From Oceanicola sp. D3 (GTDB lineage: Bacteria > Pseudomonadota > Alphaproteobacteria > Rhodobacterales > Rhodobacteraceae): a stretch of 64,000 nt of DNA. Below the pieces are notes generated by a model, which worked only from the letters and a program-made list of their open reading frames with translations, searched no databases and was not told the DNA's origin. The DNA lies in contig NZ_CP040932.1 of assembly GCF_006351965.1 (NCBI RefSeq), forward strand, positions 806,001-870,000, read 5' to 3'. Made by a program: the position numbers and the translations under genes. Every line of letters begins with the position of its first letter. Position 1 is the stretch's first letter. This document shows positions 41,946-50,526 of this stretch, piece by piece.

Positions 41946-42818
41946 GTGACGCATGTGTTGAGAGGGTTTTTGCTGGAGCTCGGGGCGCGGCTGCGCTCGG
42001 ATGAGATGGCGCGGCGGGTGCAGGGCAGCTGGGATAATGCGGCCACGCGCCCGCGCGTGACGATTGACCCGCCTGCCACAGCGGCGCAGCTCGCCGCGCT
42101 GGAGGCCGAGCTTGGAGAGCCACTGCCGCCGGGGCTGCGGGAAGTGTTGGGGGAGGTCTCTGCCGGGATCGAGATGATTTGGGTGTTGCGCGGGCATCAT
42201 GTGCCCACCTCCTACGGGCAGAGGGTGGAAACCACGGTGACGCCGCCTGACAGGTTCATGTCGTGGTCGCACACGCCCAACGCGGACGGCACCTATCCGG
42301 AGGGCGCGCGGTATCGGCCTGATATAATCTCCGGCGGTTTCCGGTTTTCTCTGGACGGGGTTCGGCAGGCCCATCAGGGACGTGCGGGGTGGCTGGAGGC
42401 TTATGCCGACGATCCGACGATGGATGCAGAGACGCGGTCGCATTATGCGGTGATCCGGGGCGTCATGGCGGCGGGCTTTCCGGTGATGACGGCCCCCAAT
42501 GGTGACTGGTTGGCAATTGACCAACGCACTGATGACGGGGCGATGCTGCATGTGAACCATGAGGGGGAGGAGGCGGGGATTGAGATTGACCTCGATTTCC
42601 CGCGCTATCTGGCGCATCTCGCCTGGCTCGGGCCGGTTTGGCCGGATTTCAGCGAGATGTTCACCTTCTCGGCGCGCAACGAGGAGGTCGTGCCCGGTGA
42701 TTACAGGGTGCAAAGCGCGGAGTTTGGTGGCGCGAGTGAGGCCGGGGCAGCGTGGCGGGCGTGGTTTTGGGGGGAAGACCAGCCCGAGTTGCCGGAGAAC
42801 CTGCAGGGCCGGCTCTGA
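41946..42818 (+). CDS. SMI1/KNR4 (SUKH)-like protein
   Basis: A 290-residue cytoplasmic protein. Its N-terminal third has the SUKH pattern (AQLAALEAELGEPLPPGLRE). The rest is a long variable region with FRFSLDGVRQAHQGRAGWLEAY and a terminal LAHLAWLGPVWPDF. SUKH proteins often act as immunity proteins against toxins, but many are orphans; no toxin gene is adjacent. GTG 41946 is favoured over GTG 41940 because GGGAGG ends at 41940. It lies between rpsA and ihfB, in an inserted group. Confidence 0.65.
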   Translation: MTHVLRGFLLELGARLRSDEMARRVQGSWDNAATRPRVTIDPPATAAQLAALEAELGEPLPPGLREVLGEVSAGIEMIWVLRGHHVPTSYGQRVETTVTPPDRFMSWSHTPNADGTYPEGARYRPDIISGGFRFSLDGVRQAHQGRAGWLEAYADDPTMDAETRSHYAVIRGVMAAGFPVMTAPNGDWLAIDQRTDDGAMLHVNHEGEEAGIEIDLDFPRYLAHLAWLGPVWPDFSEMFTFSARNEEVVPGDYRVQSAEFGGASEAGAAWRAWFWGEDQPELPENLQGRL

Positions 42819-42826
42819 GGCGGACC

Positions 42827-42869
42827 GGCGCGGGGGCGCTCCCGCCCGCCCACCCCGCGCCCCCGCGCC
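42827..42869. terminator. GC-rich hairpin after the SUKH-like gene
   Basis: A perfect 12-bp inverted repeat (42827-42838 with 42858-42869) has a 19-base loop, 9 bases after the stop codon. No T run follows. Confidence 0.6.
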
Positions 42870-42928
42870 TGTTTGGCAGAGGGTGCGCGCCGCCTTGGGC
42901 GGTGGTTTGCGTTGAAGGGGCAGGGTGG

Positions 42929-42949
42929 GATATTTTCAGCAAGAAAATG
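42929..42949 (+). repeat. Dispersed intergenic repeat, copy 3 (tail only)
   Basis: GATATTTTCAGC and AAGAAAATG match the AT-rich tail of the repeat copies at 10790 and 28727. The GGGGGC hairpin part is missing or diverged here. It lies between the hairpins at 42827 and 42958. Confidence 0.7.
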
Positions 42950-42957
42950 CAACAGGG

Positions 42958-42984
42958 TGGCGCCCACCGGTGGGGTGGGCGCCA
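42958..42984. terminator. Hairpin between convergent SUKH-like and GNAT genes
   Basis: A perfect 11-bp inverted repeat (42958-42968 with 42974-42984) has a GGTGG loop. It ends 9 bases from the GNAT gene stop and probably acts as a bidirectional terminator. Confidence 0.6.
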
Positions 42985-42993
42985 TGGGGCTGG

Positions 42994-43422
42994 TTAGCCC
43001 GGTGACCGCAGGCGGAGGACCGGCTGGCCGAAGCGGTCATCAAAGCGCTCGCCCAGCGATGTGAAACCGTAGCGCGCGTAGAAGCGGCGACCGATTTCGT
43101 TGCGCTGGAACACGTCGAGCTCCAGCGGCCCGGCGCGGTGCAGGGCGTTGTCCATCAGCGCCCGGCCATGGCCTTTGCCGCGATGGGCCGGGTCCATGAA
43201 GAAGCCGCCGACGTCGCTGCCGACGAGGGCGATGAAGCCGAGCGGGCCGCCGCCCTCGTCCCAGACATGGGTTTGGGCGTTGGGCAGGTAGATGGTGCGC
43301 ACGTCTTCGGCGGCGTTTAGGATGAAGTCTTCTCCCAGAAAGCTATGAGCGAGGCGGCTGGCCTCGGTGAAGATGCGCACGATGGCGTCGTCATCGACGC
43401 CGGGATTGTAGGGCCTTATCAA
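42994..43422 (-). CDS. GNAT family N-acetyltransferase
   Basis: A GNAT acetyltransferase of about 142 residues with the acetyl-CoA loop GFFMDPAHRGKGHGRALMD and C-terminal NEIGRRFYARYGFTSLGER. The start is uncertain: no ATG lies near the family N terminus (IRPYNPGVDDDAIVRIF). TTG 43422 with AAGGGA 8 bases upstream is proposed; the in-frame ATG at 43518 would add a proline-rich stretch that looks non-coding. The substrate is unknown. Confidence 0.75.
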   Translation of the reverse strand: MIRPYNPGVDDDAIVRIFTEASRLAHSFLGEDFILNAAEDVRTIYLPNAQTHVWDEGGGPLGFIALVGSDVGGFFMDPAHRGKGHGRALMDNALHRAGPLELDVFQRNEIGRRFYARYGFTSLGERFDDRFGQPVLRLRSPG

Positions 43423-43463
43423 TGGTTTGATCCCTTGATGGTGTGAGATTTCAGGGGGCCATA

Positions 43464-43494
43464 GCGCCAGCACCCGCGGTTTGGCGGGTGGCGC
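43464..43494. other. Hairpin upstream of the GNAT gene
   Basis: CACCCGC (43471-43477) pairs with GCGGGTG (43484-43490), extended by GCGC at 43464 and 43491 across a small bulge. It lies in the divergent gap before the MFS gene; its role is unknown. Confidence 0.4.
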
Positions 43495-43638
43495 GTGGGG
43501 CTTGGCCCGGGGTGGCACCGCTCTGGGGTGCCCTCTGAAGCATCAGTGCATCAAATCTCCATTGATGTGTTTTGGTAGCATCTTGGCGTGATCTGAAAAA
43601 GGCTCGTGCACGCTTGGGGGATGTGCATAGCTGCGTGC

Positions 43639-44856
43639 ATGTTGCTTGCGCGTAACCGGAACTTTCGCCTGCTGTTTTCGGCCACCTCGGTTTCAAACCT
43701 TGGGGACGGGGTTTCGGCGCTGGCGGTACCGTGGTTGGCGACGCTGCTCACGCGGGACCCGATGCTGATTGCGCTGGTGCCCTTTGCCGGCTCGCTGCCG
43801 TGGATGCTGTTTGCCATCCCGGCGGGCGCGGTGGTGGACCGGGGCGACCGGCGTGCGTTGATGGTGCGGGCGGATGTGTTGCGGGTGTTGCTCACCATCG
43901 GGATCGTGGCGCTGGCGCTGCGGATGCCTGAAGGCGGCGGGGCGATGCCGGTTGTGGCGCTGGCGGCGCTGACCTTTTTGCTCGGCACGGCGGAGGTGGT
44001 GCGGGACAATGCGGCGCAGACCTTTTTGCCTGCGGTGGTGGAGCCGGGTGACCTTGAGGCGGCCAATGGGCAGCTTTGGAGCGCCGAGCAGGTGGCTGGG
44101 CATTTCGTGGGGCCGCCGCTGGCGGGGCTGCTGATTGCCTGGGCGGTGCCCGCGCCCTTCCTGCTGGATGCGGTGAGTTTTGCGCTGGCGGCGTGGTTGG
44201 TGTGGGCCATTGCGGTGCCGCGCCGGGCGGTGCCTGAAAAGCGGCAGATGCGCGAGGAACTGGCGGAGGGCTGGCGTTGGCTGCGGGGCCGGGCGCTGCT
44301 GTTTCGGCTCGCGGTGATGCTGGGGCTGATCAACTTTTTGAACATGATGTGGCTGACGGTGCTGGTGCTGTTGAGCCAGGAGATCCTCGGGTTGAGCGCC
44401 GCCGGGCATGGGCTGCTGCTTGCGATCGGGGCGGCGGGGGCGGTGCTGGGCGGGTTGCTTGGCCCGCGGGTGATTGCCCGCCTTGGGGCCACTGGCACGC
44501 TGCGGCTGGCGCTGTGCCTGATGCCGCTGCCGTTTTTCATGATCGGTCTCGGGGCCGCGCCCGCGCTGGCCGGGGCGGCGCTGTTCATGGAGGCGGTGGC
44601 GGCGATTCTGTGGAACATCGTCACCGTAAGCTGGCGGCAGCGGATTATCCCCGATGCCCTGTTGGGGCGGGTGAACGCGCTTTATCGGTTTTTCGGCTGG
44701 GGGATGATGCCGCTGGGTGCATTGGCGGGCGGGGCGCTGGTGGCGCTGGCCGAGCCCGGGCTGGGCCGGGAGCTGGCGCTGCGGCTGCCCTACCTGATTG
44801 GCGGCGGGGCGATGCTTGCTCTGGCCGCCTATGGCTGGGTGAAGCTGAGATTTTGA
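43639..44856 (+). CDS. MFS transporter (MFS_3 / EntS-like)
   Basis: A 405-residue major-facilitator transporter with about 12 membrane segments. The N terminus RNRNFRLLFSATSVSNLGDGV and the loop VDRGDRRALMVRADVLRVLL are typical of the MFS_3 group, which includes siderophore exporters and many uncharacterised drug or metabolite exporters. ATG 43639 is preferred over GTG 43606 because the family N terminus starts there. Just upstream are two TGCAT motifs (43622 and 43634) loosely like the iterons. The substrate is unknown. Confidence 0.85.
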   Translation: MLLARNRNFRLLFSATSVSNLGDGVSALAVPWLATLLTRDPMLIALVPFAGSLPWMLFAIPAGAVVDRGDRRALMVRADVLRVLLTIGIVALALRMPEGGGAMPVVALAALTFLLGTAEVVRDNAAQTFLPAVVEPGDLEAANGQLWSAEQVAGHFVGPPLAGLLIAWAVPAPFLLDAVSFALAAWLVWAIAVPRRAVPEKRQMREELAEGWRWLRGRALLFRLAVMLGLINFLNMMWLTVLVLLSQEILGLSAAGHGLLLAIGAAGAVLGGLLGPRVIARLGATGTLRLALCLMPLPFFMIGLGAAPALAGAALFMEAVAAILWNIVTVSWRQRIIPDALLGRVNALYRFFGWGMMPLGALAGGALVALAEPGLGRELALRLPYLIGGGAMLALAAYGWVKLRF

Positions 44857-45012
44857 GCGCTTGCCGATTCGCCTGATGCTGCGCTGCGGCGCGGGCGGCG
44901 CGCGCTTTCTGCACTGCCAAAGCCTTGGTTTCTCAGGCGGAAAATGGAGCATGGGCGCGGAAAAGATATCAAATGACGCATTCGCCCCGTTTCGGTCACT
45001 GATTTTTGTGCC

Positions 45013-45018
45013 TATAGT
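45013..45018 (+). promoter_or_regulatory. Candidate -10 element of ihfB
   Basis: TATAGT at 45013-45018 lies 58 bases before ihfB, with a poor -35 (TTTCGG near 44990) at 17-bp spacing. Predicted transcription start is near 45025. The remainder of the 219-base gap after the MFS gene has no recognisable gene. Confidence 0.4.
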
Positions 45019-45075
45019 CGAGCCAGAAGCCAGACATGGAATCGTGGCCGAACAAGCGTCCTTTAGGGGGGAAGC

Positions 45076-45357
45076 ATGATCCGATCGGAATTGATTCAGA
45101 AAGTCGCTGACGAGAATCCGCACCTCTATCAGCGCGACGTGGAGCGGATCGTGAACACCATCTTCGAAGAGATCATCGGCGCGATGGCAGAGGGTGACCG
45201 CGTGGAGTTGCGCGGGTTCGGGGCGTTTTCGGTGAAGAAGCGTGACGCCCGGGTGGGCCGTAATCCGCGCACCGGGGAGGCTGTGGACGTGGAAGAGAAG
45301 CATGTGCCCTTCTTCAAGACCGGGAAGCTCTTGCGCGACCGGCTGAACGGCAAGTAA
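45076..45357 (+). CDS. ihfB: Integration host factor beta subunit
   Basis: IhfB pairs with IhfA to bend DNA. The 93-residue product has [17 protein letters not shown] and the DNA-binding arm with [20 protein letters not shown], including the minor-groove proline. It is followed closely by lapA and trpF, the usual order in Rhodobacteraceae, where rpsA normally precedes it. Confidence 0.96.
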   Translation: MIRSELIQKVADENPHLYQRDVERIVNTIFEEIIGAMAEGDRVELRGFGAFSVKKRDARVGRNPRTGEAVDVEEKHVPFFKTGKLLRDRLNGK

Positions 45358-45366
45358 CCTGACCGC

Positions 45367-45726
45367 ATGATCCGTTATCTCCGCTGGGGCTTTCTGGCCC
45401 TCCTCGCCATCGTTCTCATCACTCTTGCCCTCGCCAATCGCGAGCCGGTGACGCTCAAGCTGTTGCCGGGCGAACTGGCCGATCTGCTGGGGCTGCCTTA
45501 TCAGATTACGCTGCCGCTCTTCATTTCGCTCTTTGCGATGATCGCGCTGGGCATTCTGGTGGGCTTCGTTTGGGAGTGGTTCCGCGAGCACAAGCACCGG
45601 GCGGAAGCGGCGCGGCAAGCCAAGGAGGCACGCCGGGCCAAGCGGGAGCTGGATGCGGTGAAGCGCGAGACCGGGCAGGAGCAGGACGAAGTTCTGGCGC
45701 TGCTGGACGACCGCAAGGCAAGCTGA
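45367..45726 (+). CDS. LapA-domain (DUF1049) inner-membrane protein
   Basis: A 119-residue protein with two membrane segments (residues about 8-24 and 45-66), the short loop [22 protein letters not shown], and a charged C-terminal helix ([19 protein letters not shown]). Relatives of LapA/YciS help lipopolysaccharide assembly and regulation of LpxC. It lies 9 bases after ihfB and 1 base before trpF. Confidence 0.87.
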   Translation: MIRYLRWGFLALLAIVLITLALANREPVTLKLLPGELADLLGLPYQITLPLFISLFAMIALGILVGFVWEWFREHKHRAEAARQAKEARRAKRELDAVKRETGQEQDEVLALLDDRKAS

Positions 45727-45727
45727 G

Positions 45728-46378
45728 ATGCATGACATTCGGGTAAAGATCTGCGGGCTGAAGCGCCCGGAGGAGATGCGCGTCGTGGCGGAGGCCGGGG
45801 CGGCTTATGCCGGTTTGAACTTCTTTCCACCATCGCCGCGTTACGTGAGCCCTGCCGAGGCGCGGGCGTTGGCGCTGGCTGCGCCGGAGGGGCTGGCCAA
45901 GGTGGGGCTGGTGGTGGATGCCGGTGACGATCTGCTGGACGAGATCGTGGAGGCGGTGCCGCTGGACATCATTCAGCTGCATGGCAAGGAGAGTCCGGAC
46001 CGGGTGTCAGAGGTGCGTGCACGCTACGGTTTGCCGGTGATGAAGGCCGTGGGCGTGGCCGGAGAGGCCGACCTGCCGGCGCTGGATGACTATGGCCAAG
46101 TGGCCGACATGCTGCTGGTAGATGCCAAGCCTGCGCCGGGCGACGAGCTGCCGGGCGGCAATGGCCTGCCGTTTGACTGGCGCCTGATCGCCGGGCGGCG
46201 CTGGCCGGTGCCGTGGCTGCTGGCGGGCGGCCTGCATGCGGGCAACGTGGCCGAGGCGGTGGCCCGCACGGGCGCGCAGCAGGTGGACCTCTCATCTGGC
46301 GTGGAGCGCGAGAAGGGGGTGAAGGACGCGGGAATGATCCGGGCCTTCATGGAGGCTGTTGCCGGGGTATCTGCGTGA
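45728..46378 (+). CDS. trpF: Phosphoribosylanthranilate isomerase
   Basis: TrpF performs the third step from chorismate to tryptophan. The 216-residue (beta/alpha)8 barrel has the catalytic cysteine in [12 protein letters not shown], the aspartate in [10 protein letters not shown], and phosphate-binding [11 protein letters not shown] and [14 protein letters not shown]. Its stop overlaps the following GNAT start by 4 bases (GTGA). Confidence 0.95.
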   Translation: MHDIRVKICGLKRPEEMRVVAEAGAAYAGLNFFPPSPRYVSPAEARALALAAPEGLAKVGLVVDAGDDLLDEIVEAVPLDIIQLHGKESPDRVSEVRARYGLPVMKAVGVAGEADLPALDDYGQVADMLLVDAKPAPGDELPGGNGLPFDWRLIAGRRWPVPWLLAGGLHAGNVAEAVARTGAQQVDLSSGVEREKGVKDAGMIRAFMEAVAGVSA

Positions 46379-46821
46379 CGGTGCGCTTTCGCGAAGCGCG
46401 GCGCGAGGATGTGCCCGCCGTGGTGGCGATGCTGGCCGATGACATGCTGGGCAAGGGCCGCGAGAGCGAAGACCTTGGCCCCTATTACGCTGCATTCGAT
46501 GCGATGGCCGAAGAGGGCGCGAACCGGGTGATCGTGGGCGAGCGCGATGGCGAGGTGGTGGCGACCTATCAGCTGACCTTCATTTCTGGCCTGTCGCTGG
46601 CGGCGGCGCGGCGGGCGCAGGTGGAGAGCGTTCGGGTATCGAGTGCGCTGCGCGGATCGGGGATTGGCGCGCTGATGTTTGCCGATGTTGAAGCGCGGGC
46701 GCGGGCGGCGGGGTGCAGCCTTGTGCAGCTGACCATGAATGCCGAGCGGGTGGACTCGCGACGATTTTACGAGGGGCTGGGGTTTGTGGCCAGCCATCTG
46801 GGATTCAAGAAATATCTTTGA
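46375..46821 (+). CDS. GNAT family N-acetyltransferase
   Basis: A 148-residue acetyltransferase with acetyl-CoA-binding [20 protein letters not shown] and C-terminal [27 protein letters not shown]. The GTG start overlaps the trpF stop, so it is translated with the ihfB-lapA-trpF operon. The N-terminal DDMLGKGRE segment is typical of a small subgroup seen after trpF-like operons; the substrate is unknown. Confidence 0.87.
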   Translation: MTVRFREARREDVPAVVAMLADDMLGKGRESEDLGPYYAAFDAMAEEGANRVIVGERDGEVVATYQLTFISGLSLAAARRAQVESVRVSSALRGSGIGALMFADVEARARAAGCSLVQLTMNAERVDSRRFYEGLGFVASHLGFKKYL

Positions 46822-46888
46822 GGCCGTTCGCTGGGGTGCCTCGCTGCGCTCGGTGAAGGGCCTCTTTGCTGCGCGCATCGGCCGGGGT

Positions 46889-46912
46889 GGTGGGCAGATT
46901 GCCCACCCTACG
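46889..46912 (-). repeat. 24-bp palindromic repeat, copy 2
   Basis: The exact reverse complement of 13510-13533, containing GGTGGGCA/TGCCCACC. It lies between the convergent GNAT and GntR-regulator genes, where a terminator role is likely, in contrast to copy 1 in a translation-initiation region. Confidence 0.85.
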
Positions 46913-46924
46913 GGGCCGGGTGCC

Positions 46925-47590
46925 TTATGGGTCGATGACCTTGAGAACGGCTTGGGTTGTTTGGTCGATATGGGCCTTTGACAGGCGAGTGGCCTCAGGG
47001 ACGTTGCGGGCGAGGGCGGCTTCCATGATGGCGGCGTGTTCGCCCTGAATGTCGCGGGCCGGGTCGGGGTGAATCAGGGAGATGCGCCTGTAACGTTCGT
47101 GCTGGTAGTAGATCAGCCCGCGCAGGCGTTTGAGCCAGACACTGTCGCAGGCAGCGACGAGGGCCTCGTGGAAGGCGCGGTTCCTGTCTTCCCAATCCGG
47201 GGCATCGGCCTCGCCGCCGGATTTTCGGCGGGCGTCGGCTTTGCTCAGGGCGTAATTGGCCGAGACGATCCCAGCTTCCCAGGCTTCATCGCCGGCCATG
47301 ATCGCGCGGTGCAGGGCCTCGCTTTCCAGCTCGCAGCGGACGCGGGAGATGTCGCGCAATTCGTCGGCGGAGACCGGGGCGACGGAGAAGCCGCGCTGTG
47401 GCTCGAAGATGACGAGAAACTCTGACGAGAGTTTGGAGAGCGCCTCGCGCAGGGGGCTTGCGCCGATGCTGTAACTTTCGGAGAGCTGGGCGATGCGCAG
47501 GCGGGTTTCGGGCGCGAGGCGACCCGAGACGATATCTCCCCGCAGCAAGGCGTGGGCCCGGTCGGAAAGGGTTTCCTGTGCGATGTTCAT
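46925..47590 (-). CDS. GntR-family regulator with FCD domain
   Basis: A 221-residue regulator: winged helix at residues 5-70 (LRIAQLSESYSIGASPLREALSKL) and an FCD ligand-binding domain with metal-type histidines (NRAFHEAL, GEHAAIMEAAL). FCD regulators usually sense small organic acids. The adjacent flavin monooxygenase gene on the same strand is the likely target, although the gap between them (110 bp) shows no clear operator. Confidence 0.88.
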   Translation of the reverse strand: MNIAQETLSDRAHALLRGDIVSGRLAPETRLRIAQLSESYSIGASPLREALSKLSSEFLVIFEPQRGFSVAPVSADELRDISRVRCELESEALHRAIMAGDEAWEAGIVSANYALSKADARRKSGGEADAPDWEDRNRAFHEALVAACDSVWLKRLRGLIYYQHERYRRISLIHPDPARDIQGEHAAIMEAALARNVPEATRLSKAHIDQTTQAVLKVIDP

Positions 47591-47700
47591 TGCATGGTCA
47601 TGAGGGGCCCGGATTTTGGGAAAGGCTAGCAGGCTGGCCGAGGCCGATCAACGATGGTGCCCTGAAGTATCGTGCAAACCCGGATTGTCGATTTTTTGCC

Positions 47701-48981
47701 TCAGGCCGGGAGACGGGCCCCGGGCGCGATGGTGGGCGGCGCGGCGTTGAGCGCGTCACGGGCGAAACCGGCGGCGGATTGGTAGCGAGCCATGAACTCG
47801 GCGCGCTCGGCGGGTGGGATCACCGTGTCGATATCATCGAAGGTGCCACCGCAGCGGTCGTTCACCATGTTCAGCAGGCCGAAGGGCCCGGCGCCGCGGT
47901 TGCGCAGGATCACCTCGGAGATCGGGCCGCAGAGCTTGTCGTTATAGGCCGCAAGCGCCTGCGGTGTGACGCCGTGCTCCAGCATCGCCGCGCCGATCTC
48001 GCGGGCGTCGACCACGGCTTGCGATGCGCCGTTGGAGCCGGTGGGATACATGGCGTGGGCGGCGTCGCCCATCAGCGCCACCGGGCCGTCGACCCAGGTT
48101 TCCACCGGGTCACGGTCGATCATCGGGTTTTCATAGGCGGTGTCGGCGCCGGAGATGAGGGCGGGCACATCGAGCCAGTCGTAGCGCCAGTCTTCGAAGT
48201 GGTGGAGGAAGTCAGAGATGGGCGCGGGGCGGAACCAGCCGGATTTGCGCGCCTCGGCCTCGTCGAAGGTGACTTCGGCGATCCAGTTGACGAGGGCGAG
48301 GCCGGTTTCGGGATCGGGGTGGGAGATCGGGTAGATCACCATGCGCTGGCGGTGCGTGCCGAGCCCGATGAAGGAAGAGCCGGTGCGGATGGGTTTGGCC
48401 AGCGTGGTGCCGCGCCACATCAGCGCGCCGCCCCAGTGGATCGAGGGCTGTTCGGGGTGCATTTGCGCGCGGATCGCCGAGTGGATGCCATCGGCCCCGA
48501 TCAGCAGCGTGCCGGTGGCTTCGGAGGTGGTGTTATCGACATGTTCGAGCTGGGCGGTCACGCCATTTTCGGTGCGGGTGTAGCCGGTGACGCGGGTGCC
48601 GGTTTGCAGCGCCTCCGCCCCGGCGCGGGCCATGAAGGTGTTGGCCAGCAGCATGTGGAAGCCACCCCGGTGGGCGGCATATTGCGGCCAGTGGTAGCCA
48701 GCGTCGGTGCCGCGCGGTTCGGCGTAGATATCGTTGCCGTTCAGCCCGACAAGGGCCCATTCGCGCGCGGGCAGGCCGACAGTATCGAGCTGCTCTGCGC
48801 CGATGCCGAGATCGTAGAGTTCGCGCACCGCGTTGGGCTGAAGGTTGATGCCCACGCCCAGCGGCTTCAGCTCGCGGGAGCTTTCGAAGACGGTGCAGGG
48901 CACGCCGATCTGGTGCAGGGTCAGCGCGGTGGCCAGCCCGCCGATGCCGCCGCCTGCGATGAGAACGTGGGGATGTGTCAT
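47701..48981 (-). CDS. FAD-dependent aromatic-type monooxygenase
   Basis: A 426-residue class A flavoprotein monooxygenase. It has FAD motif HVLIAGGGIGGLATALTL, the conserved LLIGADGIHSAIR, and GDAAHAMYPTGSNGASQAV. The closest type by motif is salicylate or 3-hydroxybenzoate hydroxylase-like oxidoreductases of unknown substrate. It is next to a GntR-family regulator, suggesting an inducible catabolic step. Confidence 0.88.
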   Translation of the reverse strand: MTHPHVLIAGGGIGGLATALTLHQIGVPCTVFESSRELKPLGVGINLQPNAVRELYDLGIGAEQLDTVGLPAREWALVGLNGNDIYAEPRGTDAGYHWPQYAAHRGGFHMLLANTFMARAGAEALQTGTRVTGYTRTENGVTAQLEHVDNTTSEATGTLLIGADGIHSAIRAQMHPEQPSIHWGGALMWRGTTLAKPIRTGSSFIGLGTHRQRMVIYPISHPDPETGLALVNWIAEVTFDEAEARKSGWFRPAPISDFLHHFEDWRYDWLDVPALISGADTAYENPMIDRDPVETWVDGPVALMGDAAHAMYPTGSNGASQAVVDAREIGAAMLEHGVTPQALAAYNDKLCGPISEVILRNRGAGPFGLLNMVNDRCGGTFDDIDTVIPPAERAEFMARYQSAAGFARDALNAAPPTIAPGARLPA

Positions 48982-49068
48982 GCCTGTGGTCTCCTCCCGG
49001 GGTCGCGGGGTTTTAGCAGGTGGGGCGGGGCAATCAAGCCGGGCCTGTGCGGGGGGCGGCGGTGCGCC

Positions 49069-49551
49069 TCAGAACAGGCTGGCGATGGCCCCGACGACGA
49101 GCGGGATGGGCAGGGAGAGCGCCAGCCGCTGCGCCATGGTGCGTGCGCCCATGAAGGGCATTTCGTAGGCCAGCAGCTTGGTCAGCGAGAAGAGGCTCCA
49201 CGAGGTGACATAGGTGAGCGCGGCGGCCGGGGTTGCGCCGACTTTCAGGGCCGCGGCGGCAAGCGCGAAGCTGACGAAGGCGCCGCCCGGGGTGATCGGG
49301 CCGAGCAGGGTGGCGAGCAGCAGGGCGCGGAGGCCTGCGTCGCGGCCGAAGAGCTGCTCGATCCGGTCGGCGGGCATCAGCTCGGCCAGCAGGGCCGCGC
49401 CGATCATCGCCACGAAGAGCCGGGGCAGGGTGAAGGCGGCGAGGTTTGCGGTGGCCGTGAGCGCCGTGCGGCGGCGGGCCGGGGAGGCGAGCTTGACCCA
49501 TGTCAGTGCGACGAGTCCCCAGAGCAGGATGGTGCCGATGAGGATGTTCAT
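49069..49551 (-). CDS. Half-size permease B (ArsP/YraQ-like half)
   Basis: A 160-residue protein with about four hydrophobic segments. The core LLGPITPGGAFVSFALAAAALKVG followed by SWSLFSLTKLLAYEMPFMG closely resembles the core of the next protein upstream (49548-50105). These look like the two halves of an UPF0718/ArsP-type permease encoded as separate polypeptides. The start overlaps the stop of its partner gene by 4 bases. Substrate unknown. Confidence 0.75.
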   Translation of the reverse strand: MNILIGTILLWGLVALTWVKLASPARRRTALTATANLAAFTLPRLFVAMIGAALLAELMPADRIEQLFGRDAGLRALLLATLLGPITPGGAFVSFALAAAALKVGATPAAALTYVTSWSLFSLTKLLAYEMPFMGARTMAQRLALSLPIPLVVGAIASLF

Positions 49552-50105
49552 GGGCGCTGCCTTGTGCGTCTGCCGAGGACGGCGCGGGCGGCGAGGCCCA
49601 CCACGAGTGGGGCGGGCAGGCAGAGCAGCACGCGCAGGCCGACGAGGTGCCAGTCGAGAAACGACAGCTCCCAGATCAAGGTGCGGTTGAGCGACAGCAG
49701 GGACCAGCCGGTGATGAACGCCAGTGTGGCCCCGATATCGGCCCCGGCGACGAAGAGGGCGGCGGCGAGGGGATAGGTCATCCCCGGTCCGCCCGGCAGC
49801 AGCGCCCCCGCCGCAGAGGCCAGCAAGAGCCCGCGCCAGCCGCTTTCCTGCCCGATCAGGGCCGAGACCTTCTCACGCGGGAGCAGAAGGGGGATGGCGG
49901 CGGCGACGAAGAGCCCCGCGCCGACCTTGGGCAGCAGCACCGCGAGAAACCCCAGCGCACCCACCGCCGTCGCCACCGCATGGGCCGCGCCGTATTTTGC
50001 CGCCACCAGCCCGCCCGCCAGAAGGGTGACGGCGAGCAGCACCAGAAAGCCGCCGTCGATGATTTTGCGGCGGGGCGGGGCCTCGGATGTGGGATCGTCT
50101 GACAT
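49548..50105 (-). CDS. Half-size permease A (ArsP/YraQ-like half)
   Basis: A 185-residue membrane protein with an N-terminal cytoplasmic tail (MSDDPTSEAPPRRK) and about five hydrophobic segments. The core ALLPGGPGMTYPLAAALFVAGAD and TGWSLLSLNRTLIWELSFL parallels its partner: glycine/proline turn, small-residue helix, then W-SL-SL and an acidic E in the last helix. The two genes overlap by 4 bp, so the products are probably made in equal amounts and form a complex. The start is the MSDD codon; upstream in-frame sequence runs antisense through the GFA gene. Confidence 0.78.
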   Translation of the reverse strand: MSDDPTSEAPPRRKIIDGGFLVLLAVTLLAGGLVAAKYGAAHAVATAVGALGFLAVLLPKVGAGLFVAAAIPLLLPREKVSALIGQESGWRGLLLASAAGALLPGGPGMTYPLAAALFVAGADIGATLAFITGWSLLSLNRTLIWELSFLDWHLVGLRVLLCLPAPLVVGLAARAVLGRRTRQRP

Positions 50106-50145
50106 CTGCGGCGTTTGTCGGCGCTGCTGCGCCCGCCTGCAACCG

Positions 50146-50526
50146 CTATTCGCGGTTTTGAGGCAGCCCGTCGGCGATGTCATAGTAGTCGCCTTTCGCG
50201 CCGGTGAAGATATGCCGGGCCAGCCGCGTGCCCGTTGGCCCTTCGAAAGCGCCCATGCTGACCCCGATCCACTCGTGGTGCAGCGGGTCGAAGAACAGGG
50301 TGGCACCGCAGGTCGGGCAGAAGCCGCGCCGGGCTTTGGCGGAAGAGGCGAACCAGCTGGGCGTGCCAGTGACGCGCAGCGCGGCCTTGGGCACATCGGT
50401 GGAGGCCTCATAGTGGCCCGATTGCTTGCGGCAGCGACTGCAGTGGCAGGCGGTCGGGGCGGGCAGGGTGCCATCCACGGTGAAGCGGATGGCACCGCAG
50501 AGACACGCGCCGCTATGGGGGCTCAT
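50146..50526 (-). CDS. GFA-family zinc protein, second copy
   Basis: A 126-residue GFA domain with zinc cysteines in ACLCGAIRF, ACHCSRCRKQSGH and FCPTCGATLFF. It is a paralogue of the protein coded at 37177-37581 (shared [17 protein letters not shown] / [17 protein letters not shown]). Its start overlaps the stop of the DUF2087 gene by 4 bases. Biochemical role unproven. Confidence 0.85.
   Translation of the reverse strand: MSPHSGACLCGAIRFTVDGTLPAPTACHCSRCRKQSGHYEASTDVPKAALRVTGTPSWFASSAKARRGFCPTCGATLFFDPLHHEWIGVSMGAFEGPTGTRLARHIFTGAKGDYYDIADGLPQNRE

Noticed and set aside
43605-43640. A third heptamer array before the MFS gene
   Set aside because: Only one exact TGTGCAT plus two variants at 17 and 12 bp spacing; the 11-bp period is not kept.
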